Shown: positions 32,605-42,740, counted from the first letter of the stretch. The stretch is DNA of 42,808 nucleotides from Desulfosporosinus hippei DSM 8344 (GCF_900100785.1 NZ_FNCP01000034.1:1-42808); one strand, 5' to 3'. The notes: generated by a model not told the origin, from the letters alone. Program-made: numbers and translations.

Positions 32605-34194
32605 ATGAACAAGAGACAAATCAATAATTCCATGGACATTTTAGGGAAAGAGGAATATTCTAATCCTACTAAGCAGGATAGAGTGAGGTCAGCAATCATC
32701 AATGTGATCGTAACCTTAGGCATTATGACATTGGCAACCTTATTATCCGTTTACTTCAGGTATATAGGTTTTCACGAATCCAACTTTATCATGGCCTATA
32801 TCTTGGGTGTGTTAATCGTAGCAAAACAAACAGACGGTTATATTTATGGTATCTTAGCATCTGTGATCGGGGTTTCGTCCTTTAATTTCTTTTTCACAGA
32901 GCCTTATTACACTTTTGCAACCTACAGACCGGATTATCCGGTGACCTTTTTGATTATGCTCATAGTAGCAAGCATTACAAGTACGTTAACCGCCAAGGCT
33001 AAACAAGAGGCAAGGCTATCATCTCTACGCGAAAAAAGAACGCAAGTCCTTTATGAAATTTCCAAAGGGCTGTTAAAAGTTAGAAGCATTAATCAGATAT
33101 CTGAGGTTGGAGGAATGGCACTTGCTAAGATATTTAACTGTTCGGTCATCATGGCAACTGCTAATTCATTAAATAATCTGAATGAACCTTTTATTTACAC
33201 CTATGATAATCATGACCGTGCCGCTATTTTCAAATCCTTCCAGGAAAGACGGGCGGCAGCAGAGTCATTTGAAACAGGTAGTCCGGTGGGAATCGGTACC
33301 GAGAAATATGCTGACAGTTCCGCCTATTATCTACCGATTAGAGGACAAAGCGGTACCCTCGGTGTTGTTGGTGTTTCTTGCTTTGCTGGGAAACTCCTGA
33401 CAGACGAGCAAGTAAGACTGTTAGAGGCAGTGACGACACAAATTGCCCTGGCTATGGAACGGGAACGCTTGTCAGAAAAACAACAGAAGGCTAAATTGGA
33501 CGTAGAGCGGGAACGATTGCGCAGCAATCTATTAAGGGCGATATCCCATGATCTAAGAACCCCTTTGACCGGAATATTGGGCTCTACTGCTACAATCCTT
33601 GATAACGACGAGGTACTTGACAAAAAAGTTAAAAGAGAGCTTCTGCAGAGCGTTCAAGAAGAGGCGAGTTGGCTTATTCATTCTGTAGAAAATATGTTGA
33701 ATATCACTCGGATTGATGAAGGAATTGCTCTGAAAAAGAATATGGAAGCGGTAGAGGAAATTATCGCCGAAGCAATATCAAGGATTAAAAAATTCGCATC
33801 AAATCATATTATTGAGATAGATATCCCTGCTGATTTAATCCTTCTGCCGATGGATGGGATCCTTATTGAGCAAGTGCTTATTAACCTTGTTGACAATGCG
33901 CTAAAGTATACCCCACATGGCGCATGCATAAGAATTAAAACTCAGATTGAGGGAGAAAAGGCTATCTTCGAGGTTTCTGACAACGGAAATGGTATTCAGG
34001 AAGCAGACATACCTTTTATCTTTGACAGGTTCTATACTGCTCCAACGATAAATATGGGCAGGCGTGGCACAGGGCTGGGGCTGGCGATCTGTAAATCAAT
34101 TGTAACTGCCCATGGTGGAGAAATATCTGCATGTAATAATCCATCTGGTGGCGCAACGTTTAGATTTACACTACCTTTGAAAGAAGGATATTAA
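32605..34194 (+). CDS. KdpD-type sensor histidine kinase lacking the KdpD/Usp N-terminal part
   Basis: A 529-residue kinase from ATG 32605, after GAGGGAGAA; ATG 32569 is an alternative. Residues about 35-135 hold the DUF4118 membrane domain of KdpD (VTLGIMTLATLLSVYFRYIG, IYGILASVIGVSSFNFFFTE). A GAF-like domain follows (about 165-290), then HisKA with AISHDLRTPLTGILGSTATI and the ATPase with LVDNALKYTP, VSDNGNGIQ and GTGLGLAICKSI. Full KdpD has about 900 residues, with a KdpD and Usp region in front. That part is absent here and found instead in the truncated gene at 39747. The stop overlaps the kdpE start. It probably phosphorylates KdpE, with the separate KdpD fragment as input (inference). 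Confidence 0.88.
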   Translation: MNKRQINNSMDILGKEEYSNPTKQDRVRSAIINVIVTLGIMTLATLLSVYFRYIGFHESNFIMAYILGVLIVAKQTDGYIYGILASVIGVSSFNFFFTEPYYTFATYRPDYPVTFLIMLIVASITSTLTAKAKQEARLSSLREKRTQVLYEISKGLLKVRSINQISEVGGMALAKIFNCSVIMATANSLNNLNEPFIYTYDNHDRAAIFKSFQERRAAAESFETGSPVGIGTEKYADSSAYYLPIRGQSGTLGVVGVSCFAGKLLTDEQVRLLEAVTTQIALAMERERLSEKQQKAKLDVERERLRSNLLRAISHDLRTPLTGILGSTATILDNDEVLDKKVKRELLQSVQEEASWLIHSVENMLNITRIDEGIALKKNMEAVEEIIAEAISRIKKFASNHIIEIDIPADLILLPMDGILIEQVLINLVDNALKYTPHGACIRIKTQIEGEKAIFEVSDNGNGIQEADIPFIFDRFYTAPTINMGRRGTGLGLAICKSIVTAHGGEISACNNPSGGATFRFTLPLKEGY

Positions 34195-34895
34195 TGAAAA
34201 ACAAACCACTAATTCTAGTAGTTGAGGACGAAAAGCCTATTCGCAATTTTATGTGTGTATCCCTTGAAGCTCAGGGCTATAAGTGCATTGATACACAGCA
34301 CGGTAAAACAGTTGTTTCCCTTGTAGCTGCGCATAATCCCGAAATTATCATTATTGATCTGGGACTTCCGGACATTGATGGTATCGAGGTAATTGGAATG
34401 GTAAGGCCGCTTACTAAAGCAGCAATCATTGTCGTATCGGCACGTGGACATGAACGGGAAAAAGTTGAAGCCTTAGATTGTGGCGCAGATGACTATTTGA
34501 CAAAGCCTTTTAGTGTAATAGAGCTTTTGGCCCGGATCAGAGTAGCACTTAGACATTCAAATCAAGGTCGTCAACCTGAAGATCCATCTGCTTCTGTTTT
34601 TTTAATGAAGGACTTAAAGATTGACCTCGAAAAACGCCGTGTTTTTCTTGCTGACGATGAAATACACTTAACACCTATGGAATATAAACTATTAACGCTC
34701 ATGGTCAAATACCCAGGACGGGTTTTAACTCATAAATTTATTCTGGAAGAAATTTGGGGTACATTTTCGGGGAATGACACGCAATCACTTCGGGTCTTTA
34801 TGGCGAATATCCGCAGAAAAATTGAAAGGGATCCAGCTCAACCGAGATATATACTGACTGAGGTTGGGGTGGGATATCGACTGGCGGACGAATAG
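34194..34895 (+). CDS. kdpE: KdpE response regulator
   Basis: A 233-residue OmpR-family regulator. The receiver has VEDEK, the phospho-acceptor Asp in IIIIDLGLPDIDG (about residue 55), IVVSARG and YLTKPF. The winged helix has LTPMEYKLLTLMVKYPGRVL and LRVFMANIRRKIERDP. PGRVLTHKFILEEIWG and QPRYILTEVGVGYRL are typical of KdpE. ATG 34194 overlaps the kinase stop (TAATG). It stops at TAG, with an in-frame TAA 11 codons later. A diverged copy of its last 12 codons and the DNA after it occurs at 41742-41924. It should activate kdpFABC under low potassium. Confidence 0.93.
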   Translation: MKNKPLILVVEDEKPIRNFMCVSLEAQGYKCIDTQHGKTVVSLVAAHNPEIIIIDLGLPDIDGIEVIGMVRPLTKAAIIVVSARGHEREKVEALDCGADDYLTKPFSVIELLARIRVALRHSNQGRQPEDPSASVFLMKDLKIDLEKRRVFLADDEIHLTPMEYKLLTLMVKYPGRVLTHKFILEEIWGTFSGNDTQSLRVFMANIRRKIERDPAQPRYILTEVGVGYRLADE

Positions 34896-35037
34896 TCGAA
34901 TAAAGATGGTTCTATAACAAGCCTTGTATAAAGGCTTTTTTTTTTATGCTTAAAAACCTTAACACCGTATTTATACGAGTTATGGTGTTCTTAACACTGT
35001 CTTTATAGGTTATCTGTCAAAATATGAAATGCAGATA
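34853..35037 (+). repeat. Direct repeat, copy A (kdpE tail and downstream region)
   Basis: 185 bases from the kdpE 3' end through its terminator and into the kdpF upstream region. Copy B at 41742-41924 is about 90% identical by eye, with small indels. It includes the last 12 kdpE codons, so the repeat arose from a duplication of this locus. Confidence 0.85.
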
Positions 35038-35216
35038 TTATTTATTTTGGGAAGAAAATCTTTACGGTTTTTTTATAGCTATCAATGTTTATTTATCACT
35101 ATTTTTACGAACTATAGTTCTATAATAAGGGTGCAATTAGAATAACAAGTTCTCGAGTAAGGTCATACAAAAAGCAAATAAGCATATTTGCTATAACTTC
35201 AGAAGGAGGGAGAGCC
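34896..35216. other. kdpF upstream control region
   Basis: It holds the kdpE terminator (34919-34945). Then come CTTAACACC (34958-34966) and TTCTTAACAC (34988-34997), two similar motifs about 32 bp apart that are candidate KdpE sites. A further AT-rich stretch contains TATAGTTCTATAATAAGG (35112-35129), with a plausible -10. No gene other than kdpF beyond its end. Confidence 0.5.
34919..34945 (+). terminator. Terminator after kdpE
   Basis: AAGCCTT-GTATA-AAGGCTT is a perfect 7-bp stem followed by a run of T. It separates the kinase-kdpE unit from kdpFABC. Confidence 0.8.
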
Positions 35217-35303
35217 ATGGGGGATATGATCTTGGGCGGCATTGTAGCTATAGGTCTTTTAATATATCTAAGTTACACACTGATGAAAGCGGAGGAATTG
35301 TAA
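35217..35303 (+). CDS. kdpF: KdpF, small subunit of the Kdp potassium pump
   Basis: A 28-residue peptide that is a single membrane helix (MILGGIVAIGLLIYLSYTLM) with a short acidic tail. Length and position in front of kdpA are those of KdpF, which stabilises the KdpABC complex in the membrane. AGAAGGAGGGAGAG lies just before ATG 35217. Its TAA overlaps the first ATG of kdpA, so the two are translationally coupled. Confidence 0.9.
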   Translation: MGDMILGGIVAIGLLIYLSYTLMKAEEL

Positions 35304-37009
35304 TGATGAGTAACGATTTTATTCAACTGATCGTGTTTTTTGTAGTTCTCTTTGCTTTGGCCATTCCGCTTGGTCTGTATATGGCTAAGGTATTCCAGGG
35401 TGAGAAGACCTTTTTGGATCCGATCATGGGACCGTTGGAAGCGTTTATCTACCGAATATGTGGAATTGATGCCCAAAAGGAAATGAATTGGTGGGAGTAT
35501 GCTTTATCCCTTTTGGCCTTTAGTTTTGTTGGTCTGTTCACTCTATTTATCCTTCAACTGGGTCAAGGGTACTTGCCTCTTAACCCACAAGGGTTTGGAG
35601 GGCTGAAATGGGATTTAGCCTGGAATACAGCAGTGAGTTTCACAACTAACACCAACTGGCAGGCCTATGGCGGTGAATCCACAATGAGTTATCTGAGTCA
35701 AATGGCTGGCTTAACGGTTCATAACTTTGTTTCGGCTGCCGCCGGAATAGCTGTTGTGGTCGCTCTGATACGGGGTCTAAGCCGCCACCAAGCTAAAACA
35801 ATAGGTAACTTCTGGGCAGATCTAACTCGTACTATATTGTGGATACTATTACCGATATCCTTGGTGGGAGGAATGTTATTGGTTTCACAAGGGGTGATTC
35901 AAAACTTATCTCCCTATCTCACAGTCAAAACTCTTCAAGGAGCGAATCAGACCTTAGCTATGGGGCCGGTGGCCTCTCAGGAAGCGATCAAAATGTTAGG
36001 TACCAATGGTGGCGGATTCATGAACGCTAACTCGGCGCATCCTTTCGAAAACCCTACCCCCTTTAGCAATCTTGTAGAGATGCTGTTATTGCTGCTTATC
36101 CCGGTAGGCTTAACGTTTTCCTTTGGCAAGATGTTAAAGGATGCCAAGCAGGGGAAGGTCATCTTTGGGGCGATGTTGATTTTGTTGGTCTTAACCCTGG
36201 GCACGACCTATAGTGCCGAAATAGCGGGCAACCCTTTGGTTAGCAAGATTGGAATAACTGGTTCTTCTGTAATGGAAGGAAAGGAAGTCCGGTTTGGAGT
36301 TGTCAACTCGGCCTTGTGGGCCACTATAACCACTGCGACATCCTGCGGTGCGGTCAATGCTATGCATGATAGCCTTACTCCTCTTGGAGGACTGTCGCCT
36401 ATGCTTCAGATGATGTTGGGTGAAGTTGTGTTCGGCGGTGTCGGGTCAGGTTTATATGCTATGCTGCTGTTTGTGATTTTGACGGTATTTATAATTGGTC
36501 TTATGGTCGGCCGAACGCCGGAATACGTAGGCAAAAAGATAGAGTCTTTTGAGATGAAGATGGCCATCCTGGCTGTGCTTATTCCTTCGGCCTGCATTTT
36601 ATTAGGCAGCGCCTTGGCTGTGCTAATTACGGCAGGTACCTCTTCCATCCTCAACCCCGGACCTCATGGTTTAAGTGAAATGCTTTATGCTTTTTCTTCT
36701 GCAACAGGCAATAACGGGAGCGCCTTCGCCGGGCTAAACGTCAACACTGTTTTTTACAATATCATCCTTAGCGTATGTATGCTCATAGGCCGCTTTAGCC
36801 CAATTGTGCTGGTTTTGGCCATCGCGGGTAGTATGGCCGGCAAAAAAATAACCCCAGCTGGTGCTGGGACTTTTCAGACAACGGGAGGCTTATTTTCCGG
36901 TCTCTTGGCAGGTGTGGTTTTGATTGTGGGAGCCTTGACCTTTTTTCCCGCTCTAGCTCTGGGGCCCATCGTTGAGCACCTATTAATGTTGGCTGGCAAG
37001 GCCTTTTAA
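35303..37009 (+). CDS. kdpA: KdpA, potassium-translocating subunit
   Basis: A 568-residue integral membrane protein, the K+ channel-like subunit of the high-affinity Kdp-ATPase. Typical KdpA segments are [34 protein letters not shown] (first filter loop), [56 protein letters not shown], and [17 protein letters not shown] (last filter loop). The length matches the family (about 560). The start is ATG 35303 or 35306; both overlap or follow the kdpF stop. kdpB starts 17 bases after its TAA. Confidence 0.96.
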   Translation: MMSNDFIQLIVFFVVLFALAIPLGLYMAKVFQGEKTFLDPIMGPLEAFIYRICGIDAQKEMNWWEYALSLLAFSFVGLFTLFILQLGQGYLPLNPQGFGGLKWDLAWNTAVSFTTNTNWQAYGGESTMSYLSQMAGLTVHNFVSAAAGIAVVVALIRGLSRHQAKTIGNFWADLTRTILWILLPISLVGGMLLVSQGVIQNLSPYLTVKTLQGANQTLAMGPVASQEAIKMLGTNGGGFMNANSAHPFENPTPFSNLVEMLLLLLIPVGLTFSFGKMLKDAKQGKVIFGAMLILLVLTLGTTYSAEIAGNPLVSKIGITGSSVMEGKEVRFGVVNSALWATITTATSCGAVNAMHDSLTPLGGLSPMLQMMLGEVVFGGVGSGLYAMLLFVILTVFIIGLMVGRTPEYVGKKIESFEMKMAILAVLIPSACILLGSALAVLITAGTSSILNPGPHGLSEMLYAFSSATGNNGSAFAGLNVNTVFYNIILSVCMLIGRFSPIVLVLAIAGSMAGKKITPAGAGTFQTTGGLFSGLLAGVVLIVGALTFFPALALGPIVEHLLMLAGKAF

Positions 37010-37026
37010 GGAGGAGTGAGCAAACT

Positions 37027-39054
37027 ATGAGTACAAGTTCAAGTTTTAACCGTTCAATCTTAGCAAGGGCTATTAAAGAATCATTTACAAAATTAAATCC
37101 TCGGGTCTTATGGACTAATCCCGTCATGTTAGTGGTAGAAATCTTGGCGGTATTGACCACTTATTTTACCCTTAGAGATATTGCTTTGCAGTCTAAAACA
37201 TTTGGATTTGACGTGCAGATCGCAGCCTGGTTATGGATTACTGTTCTTTTTGCCAATTTTGCAGAAGCTCTAGCTGAGGGAAGAGGGAAGGCACAGGCTG
37301 ATTCCCTTCGGAAAACAAGGAGTGAAACCATCGCTAAAAAGTTGGTCAGAGAAAAAGTAGAAAATATTTCTGCTTCGCAATTAGCTAAGGGTGATATCGT
37401 TCTTGTTGAGACAGGGGAGATGATCCCTGGCGATGGGGAAATTATTGAGGGCATTGCTTCCGTCGATGAAAGTGCGGTCACCGGCGAATCTGCTCCCGTG
37501 ATCCGGGAATCGGGCGGTGACCGCAATGCCGTCACCGGCGGCACTAGGGTTCTATCGGACTGGATCAAGGTGAAGATTACAGCCAATCCGGGTGAAACGT
37601 TTCTGGATCGCATGATCAGCCTGGTCGAAGGGGCTAAGCGTCGGAAAACTCCGAATGAAATAGCCTTAACCATATTGTTGCTCGGTTTGACCATTGTCTT
37701 CTTACTGGCAGTTGCTACTTTAGAGGCTTATGCCATCTACTCCGGAGCAACGTTATCCATCCCTGTGCTTGCTGCTCTGCTGGTTTGTTTGATCCCTACC
37801 ACCATCGGAGGCTTGCTCAGTGCTATTGGTATAGCCGGAATGGATCGTCTGTTAAAGCGAAATGTCTTAGCAATGTCCGGCCGGGCAGTGGAAGCGGCTG
37901 GTGATGTGGGAGTATTGCTTCTGGATAAGACCGGAACTATTACCCTTGGGAACAGGATGGCCACGGAATTTGTACCCGCTCCAGGTGTATCACCGGAAAA
38001 GTTAGCCGATGCCGCCCAATTGTCATCTCTCGCGGACGAGACCCCTGAAGGCCGAAGTATTGTAATTTTGGCCAAGGAAAAATTTAACCTAAGAGAACGA
38101 GACATCACTGATTTAGGAGCAAATTTTGTTCCCTTCAGCGCCCAAACCCGGATGAGTGGGGTTGATTTACAGGGTCGGGAAATCCGCAAAGGAGCTATGG
38201 ACACAATTGAAAAATACTTGCGTGAAAAAGGGGGAGAAATGGCCCCTGAGGTGAAAACAGCCATTGAGGGGATCGCTAAAAAAGGTGGCACTCCGCTAGT
38301 TGTGGCAGAGGGAAATCAAGCGTTAGGCGTCATTTACCTTAAAGACGTTGTTAAGGGTGGAATTAATGAAAGGTTTTCTCAACTTCGCCGCATGGGTATT
38401 GCGACAGTGATGATTACCGGGGATAACCCATTAACTGCAGCTGCTATTGCTGCAGAGGCCGGGGTGGATGATTTTCTGGCGGAGGCAACACCGGAACAAA
38501 AACTAAAACTAATTAGAGAGTATCAAGCTAAAGGCCAATTAGTGGCTATGACCGGGGATGGAACCAATGACGCTCCTGCCTTGGCCCAGTCTGACGTAGG
38601 AGTGGCTATGAACAGTGGCACCCAGGCAGCCAAAGAAGCCGGCAACATGGTGGATCTGGACAGTAACCCAACAAAACTTATTGAGATTGTGGAAATCGGA
38701 AAACAGTTGTTAATGACCAGGGGATCGCTGACAACATTTAGTATCGCAAATGACATAGCCAAGTACTTTGCGATTATCCCAGCTTTGTTTGTAGTGACCT
38801 ATCCCGAATTAGGCGTGTTAAATATTATGGGACTAGCGACACCTCAAAGCGCCATCCTCTCAGCGGTGATTTTTAACGCGTTGATTATCGTTGCCTTGGT
38901 GCCTCTAGCCTTACGTGGGATTGCCTACCGTCCTTTGGGAGCTAATGTAATCTTAAGGCGCAATCTCTTAATCTACGGTTTAGGTGGTCTAATTGTTCCC
39001 TTTATTGGAATTAAACTGATTGACATGCTGCTGGTTATGCTGGGTTTAAGCTAG
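37027..39054 (+). CDS. kdpB: KdpB, P-type ATPase subunit
   Basis: A 675-residue P-type ATPase that drives K+ uptake by KdpA. D300 in [14 protein letters not shown] is phosphorylated. VTGES (151-155) is the actuator loop, [13 protein letters not shown] leads into the P domain, [13 protein letters not shown] and [21 protein letters not shown] are the hinge motifs, and [15 protein letters not shown] follows. The length is typical. The ribosome site AAGGAGGAGTGAG precedes ATG 37027. It stops at TAG, with a backup in-frame TGA 13 codons later. A 105-base spacer with a repeat-like GC-rich insert separates it from kdpC. Confidence 0.96.
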   Translation: MSTSSSFNRSILARAIKESFTKLNPRVLWTNPVMLVVEILAVLTTYFTLRDIALQSKTFGFDVQIAAWLWITVLFANFAEALAEGRGKAQADSLRKTRSETIAKKLVREKVENISASQLAKGDIVLVETGEMIPGDGEIIEGIASVDESAVTGESAPVIRESGGDRNAVTGGTRVLSDWIKVKITANPGETFLDRMISLVEGAKRRKTPNEIALTILLLGLTIVFLLAVATLEAYAIYSGATLSIPVLAALLVCLIPTTIGGLLSAIGIAGMDRLLKRNVLAMSGRAVEAAGDVGVLLLDKTGTITLGNRMATEFVPAPGVSPEKLADAAQLSSLADETPEGRSIVILAKEKFNLRERDITDLGANFVPFSAQTRMSGVDLQGREIRKGAMDTIEKYLREKGGEMAPEVKTAIEGIAKKGGTPLVVAEGNQALGVIYLKDVVKGGINERFSQLRRMGIATVMITGDNPLTAAAIAAEAGVDDFLAEATPEQKLKLIREYQAKGQLVAMTGDGTNDAPALAQSDVGVAMNSGTQAAKEAGNMVDLDSNPTKLIEIVEIGKQLLMTRGSLTTFSIANDIAKYFAIIPALFVVTYPELGVLNIMGLATPQSAILSAVIFNALIIVALVPLALRGIAYRPLGANVILRRNLLIYGLGGLIVPFIGIKLIDMLLVMLGLS

Positions 39055-39159
39055 AACGGAGATCAGAAGTCAGAGGCCGGAAGCCGGAGTCTATGAGTTA
39101 ACTGGGGCTTGAATACCATAATCGATAGTCTTGGATATTAGGGAAGGGTGTGAATATTT
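39055..39159 (+). other. kdpB-kdpC spacer with a REP-like segment
   Basis: Other kdp genes in this operon are 0-17 bases apart, but here 105 bases intervene. AGGCCGGAAGCCGGAGTC gives GGCCGG/CCGG pairing within GAAGTCAGAGGCCGGAAGCC, a pattern like small dispersed repeats. No gene fits. Confidence 0.4.
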
Positions 39160-39732
39160 ATGTTTAAAACAATGGGCAGGGCCTTTAGGTTGTTGCTGGC
39201 AATGACCTTGTTGACGGGGATTGTCTATCCATTAGGGGTAACAGGCTTAGCGAAGGTGGTCTTTCCTAAACAATCTGAGGGATCTCTGGTTTATAAAGAT
39301 GGTCAACCTATAGGTTCTGTCCTAATCGGGCAAAACTTTAGCGATCCTCGCTATTTCTATAGTCGTCCCTCAGCGGCAGGCAAGGATGGATACGATGCAG
39401 CCAGTTCAAGTGGTTCTAATTTAGGACCAACGAACAAAGCGTTTTTAGACTCTGTAGCCCAACGAGCAGAAAAGGTGAGAACAGAGAACGAGTTATCTGC
39501 GAATGCTTCCGTTCCTGGAGACTTGATTACAGCTTCAGCTAGCGGCTTGGATCCGCATATTAGTCCAGATGCTGCTCAAATTCAAATAGCTAGGGTAGCC
39601 AAAGCTAGGAATTTAAGTGTTCAACAGGTTCAGGCACTTGTAGACCAGTATACTGAGGGTAGGCAGTTCGGATTTTTAGGTGAACCACGGGTAAACGTGT
39701 TAAAAATAAACATCGCTTTAGATTCTTTATAA
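39160..39732 (+). CDS. kdpC: KdpC, Kdp-ATPase accessory subunit
   Basis: A 190-residue protein with one N-terminal membrane helix (FRLLLAMTLLTGIVYPLGVT, about residues 8-27) and an extracytoplasmic domain. Family segments are GSVLIGQNFSDPRYFYSRPS, DAASSSGSNLGPTN, VPGDLITASASGLDPHISP and ARNLSVQQVQALVDQYTEGR, followed by GEPRVNVLKINIAL. The length is typical. KdpC holds the KdpAB complex together. The start follows GGGAAGGGTG. The truncated kdpD starts 14 bases after its stop. Confidence 0.95.
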   Translation: MFKTMGRAFRLLLAMTLLTGIVYPLGVTGLAKVVFPKQSEGSLVYKDGQPIGSVLIGQNFSDPRYFYSRPSAAGKDGYDAASSSGSNLGPTNKAFLDSVAQRAEKVRTENELSANASVPGDLITASASGLDPHISPDAAQIQIARVAKARNLSVQQVQALVDQYTEGRQFGFLGEPRVNVLKINIALDSL

Positions 39733-39746
39733 GTTGGTGATGTTAA

Positions 39747-41750
39747 ATGGAAAAGGAGAAACGAATAGACCCCGATGAGCTGCTGGCCAGCCTTGAGAAG
39801 GAGGGTCTCGGGAAACTTACGATTTTCCTGGGAGCAGCCGCCGGGGTCGGAAAAACCTATGCTATGCTCGAAGCAGCTAAGGAAAAGTTGTCAGAAGGAA
39901 TGGATGTAGTTGTGGGTTTGGCAGAAACTCACGGGAGAGCGGAAACTAAGGCGCTGCTTGAAGGGTTACCCGTAATTCCCACAAAACCTCAGGATTATAA
40001 AGGCAAGACTTTTTATGAAATGGACTTAGATGCCATTTTAGCAAGACGTCCCCAAATTGCCTTGGTTGACGAACTTGCCCATACCAATGTAGCAGGCTCC
40101 CGGCATAAAAAACGTTTCATGGATGTTCAAGAATTGTTGGCAGCGGGAATCAACGTATATACTACTTTAAACATCCAACACTTAGAGACTCTAAACGATA
40201 TAGTAGCTCAGATCACAGGAGTAACGGTGCGGGAAACTGTTCCTGACCAGATCCTAGAAACCGCGTTCCAAATCCAACTTATTGATATACCTCCTGAAGA
40301 GTTAATTCAACGACTTAAAGATGGTAAGGTCTATGTCGCCGGACAGGCGACTGAGGCCTTGAAAAACTTTTTTCGCCCAGGGAACATTAATGCGCTAAGG
40401 GAGTTAGCCCTTCGTTATACTGCCAAAAAAGTAGATCGCCAGTTGGAATCTTATATGCGGGTCCATGGAATCGCCGGTCCCTGGCCTACTGGGGAAAAGG
40501 TTTTAGTATGTATAAGTGCCAGCCCTTTTTCCGCTAAGTTAATTCGTGTAGCCAAAAGGATGGCGGCAAGTCAAAATGCGGAATGGTTTGCGGTACATGT
40601 GGAACCTCACCTTCACCGCCTTTCCGGAAATGAAGCTGATAGAGATTCTATGGCCAAAAACCTTCGTTTGGCAGAACAATTAGGTGCCGAAATCATTGGT
40701 CTTACAGGGGATGACATAGCCGAAGAGATTTTGCATTTAGCTGCAAAGCGCAATGTATCACAGATAATTATTGGTAAACCGGAGCATACTCGCTTTTGGA
40801 CTTTTGTCCACGGTTCGGTCGTTGACAAAGTGATACGATATAGTCAAGGTATTAGTATTCACGTTATCCCAGGGAGTCAACAAGAAACAGGGCAAAGAAA
40901 TTACCCTGCAGAAAGGGTAAGGAAAAAGGGGATCAGTCCTCAATTAGTGCATTCTTCATCAGTGCCTTATATTTTAGCGCCTTTGCTAATGATATTGATG
41001 ATTTCAATTATTACCCCCATAAGTTCCTTTCTTGGAATCGTAAATATTTCCATGCTCTTTCTCCTACCTGTCTTATTCAGTGCTGCCCGCTGGGGAAGAC
41101 TTCCTGCAGTTATCACAGCAGCTATGGGAGTGATAACCTTGGATTTCTTTTTCGTTCCGCCTATTTTTACGTTTACTGTTGCTGATATCCGTTATGTGCT
41201 AAGTTTCGCGATCTTTATGCTGGTGGGCATCATTACGGGAACTCTTTCTGATCGCTTGAAGAAGCAAATCAATTATTCACGGCAGCGAGAGAATAGGGTT
41301 TCGGCTCTGTATGCTCTAAGTCGGGATATTGCAGCAGTGAGTCAATTAGATGATGTGCTGGAGAGTATTGTAAATAATGTTTCGAGCACATTGGAGGGGC
41401 AAGTTGTATTGCTACTGCCCAATGAAAAGGGAAAATTAATATTGCAAAGAGACTCGGGATTGAATAACTTCTTAAATGATAGCGAGTTGGCAGTTGCTAG
41501 TTGGGTTTTTGATAAAGGGCGAAAAGCGGGGAAAGGAACGGAAACTTTAGGCGCTGCTACGGCTTTGTATTTGCCCCTGAGCACAGAACAGGGAGTTCAA
41601 GGGGTTCTGGGTATTTGTTTTAATACAACAGAAGCGCAATTCGACTCAGAGCGTATTCGCTTATTAGAGGCTTTTGCCGGGTTAACTGCTATGGCAATTA
41701 ACAGGATCAAATTGTCAGAACAGGCGAGGCGAACCCTATTAACTGACTGA
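39747..41750 (+). CDS. kdpD: KdpD sensor without a kinase domain (truncated)
   Basis: A 667-residue protein. Residues 20-230 form the KdpD domain with Walker A GAAAGVGKT (29-37) and ALVDELAHTN. Residues about 250-370 form a Usp domain (VLVCISASPFSAKLIRVAKR, IIIGKPEHTRFW). Four DUF4118 helices follow (about 410-510), then a GAF-like domain (about 530-655). It ends at LSEQARRTLLTD, exactly where the HisKA domain should begin. The kinase domain and most of a following kdpE are gone. TGA 41748-41750 is created at the junction with a kdpE-tail remnant. It may still sense K+ or second messengers and act on the separate kinase at 32605 (inference). Kinase-less KdpD forms are known in some bacteria. 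Confidence 0.9.
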   Translation: MEKEKRIDPDELLASLEKEGLGKLTIFLGAAAGVGKTYAMLEAAKEKLSEGMDVVVGLAETHGRAETKALLEGLPVIPTKPQDYKGKTFYEMDLDAILARRPQIALVDELAHTNVAGSRHKKRFMDVQELLAAGINVYTTLNIQHLETLNDIVAQITGVTVRETVPDQILETAFQIQLIDIPPEELIQRLKDGKVYVAGQATEALKNFFRPGNINALRELALRYTAKKVDRQLESYMRVHGIAGPWPTGEKVLVCISASPFSAKLIRVAKRMAASQNAEWFAVHVEPHLHRLSGNEADRDSMAKNLRLAEQLGAEIIGLTGDDIAEEILHLAAKRNVSQIIIGKPEHTRFWTFVHGSVVDKVIRYSQGISIHVIPGSQQETGQRNYPAERVRKKGISPQLVHSSSVPYILAPLLMILMISIITPISSFLGIVNISMLFLLPVLFSAARWGRLPAVITAAMGVITLDFFFVPPIFTFTVADIRYVLSFAIFMLVGIITGTLSDRLKKQINYSRQRENRVSALYALSRDIAAVSQLDDVLESIVNNVSSTLEGQVVLLLPNEKGKLILQRDSGLNNFLNDSELAVASWVFDKGRKAGKGTETLGAATALYLPLSTEQGVQGVLGICFNTTEAQFDSERIRLLEAFAGLTAMAINRIKLSEQARRTLLTD

Positions 41751-41924
41751 GGTTGATGTGGGATATCGACTGGCGGACGAATAGTCGAGTAAAAATGGTT
41801 CTTTAAAAAGCCTTGTATAAGGCTTTTTTTTATGCCTAAAAAATCTTAACACAGAATTTATACGGGTTAGGGTGTTCTTAACACTGTCTTTATATGTTAT
41901 CTGTCAAAATATGAATTGCAGATA
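41742..41924 (+). repeat. Direct repeat, copy B, joined to the end of truncated kdpD
   Basis: 183 bases matching 34853-35037. It starts with ACTGACTGAGG, shared by kdpD and kdpE at the junction. It then carries the last codons of kdpE out of frame (one Gly-to-Asp change), its terminator (AAGCCTT-GTAT-AAGGCTT, 41808-41825, then T's) and the CTTAACAC motifs. Confidence 0.85.
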
Positions 41925-41956
41925 GTTATGTATTAAGAAAATACGAGGTGAACGTG

Positions 41957-42364
41957 ATGAAAAGCAGCGAAGGCGCACTGAGTGTCTTTGAACAGAAGAT
42001 TCAACAGACTGTAAAAGCCTTGAAAACAAAGGACTATGCAGCCGCACAGGAGTATCTCAAATATGCTATGTTTGAAAATGAGAATAATAGTGCTCCCGAG
42101 GTTCACAATCTCTATGGTGCGCTGGCAGAATTTACAGGTGATTTGAGCTTGGCTGGCAAGCATTACCGGGCTGCTTATGCTCTTGACCCGACCTATAAAC
42201 CGGCAAGCAGAAATTTAGAGAGAATTACCTCGTTTTACTACAATATTGCGAATGTGAACCCGGATTTTGGCGACAAGACCGAATCGGAACCGGAACAAAG
42301 CATAAACGATGCCCTTGAGTTTGACAACGAGACTATTGGGAATCTGAGAAAAAGGAGCCAGTAA
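41957..42364 (+). CDS. TPR-like protein after the kdp cluster
   Basis: A 135-residue soluble helical protein. The middle contains two TPR-like units: KTKDYAAAQEYLKYAMFENE, then APEVHNLYGALAEFTGDLSL and AGKHYRAAYALDPTYKPASR. The tail is acidic and probably disordered (DKTESEPEQSINDALEFDNE). ATG 41957 follows GAGGTGA; a GTG directly before it is possible. Its upstream region is copy B of the kdpE-kdpF intergenic repeat, so it may share control with kdp. Its function is unknown; TPR proteins usually bind other proteins. Confidence 0.75.
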   Translation: MKSSEGALSVFEQKIQQTVKALKTKDYAAAQEYLKYAMFENENNSAPEVHNLYGALAEFTGDLSLAGKHYRAAYALDPTYKPASRNLERITSFYYNIANVNPDFGDKTESEPEQSINDALEFDNETIGNLRKRSQ

Positions 42365-42548
42365 AATAAAAAAAACAACTGCAAGTACAGACTTGAGATT
42401 TATGTCATATTAATTGCTGTTATCAAGTTTTTTAAGGATGCCAAGGTCATAGTTGTTACTAAATAAACATGAGATCATCAATAGTACAACTTCAAAAAAG
42501 TTTCTAGGAAGAAGGATCTTGTACTATAGTCAAATGCACTACATGCAG

Positions 42549-42597
42549 TAGAAAAAGGACAGTAAGGAAACTAAAGTTTCTTACAGTCCTTTTCTAC
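42549..42597. terminator. Long imperfect hairpin, terminator-like
   Basis: TAGAAAAAGGAC-GTAAG-AAAC on the left pairs with GTTTCTTACAGTCCTTTTCTA on the right around TAAA, with one mismatch and one bulge. A- and T-rich ends make it usable in both directions. Confidence 0.65.
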
Positions 42598-42740
42598 CTT
42601 CTATCCTTCTAATTTATCACTAGTTAGAGCTAAAAATTCGCATAGTAGCATACAGAAAGTATTGATAAATGATCTATAGAATTTTTATGTTTTATTTATG
42701 CATTACATATAAATCCTGACTTTAGAAGTTAGAGGGGTGA

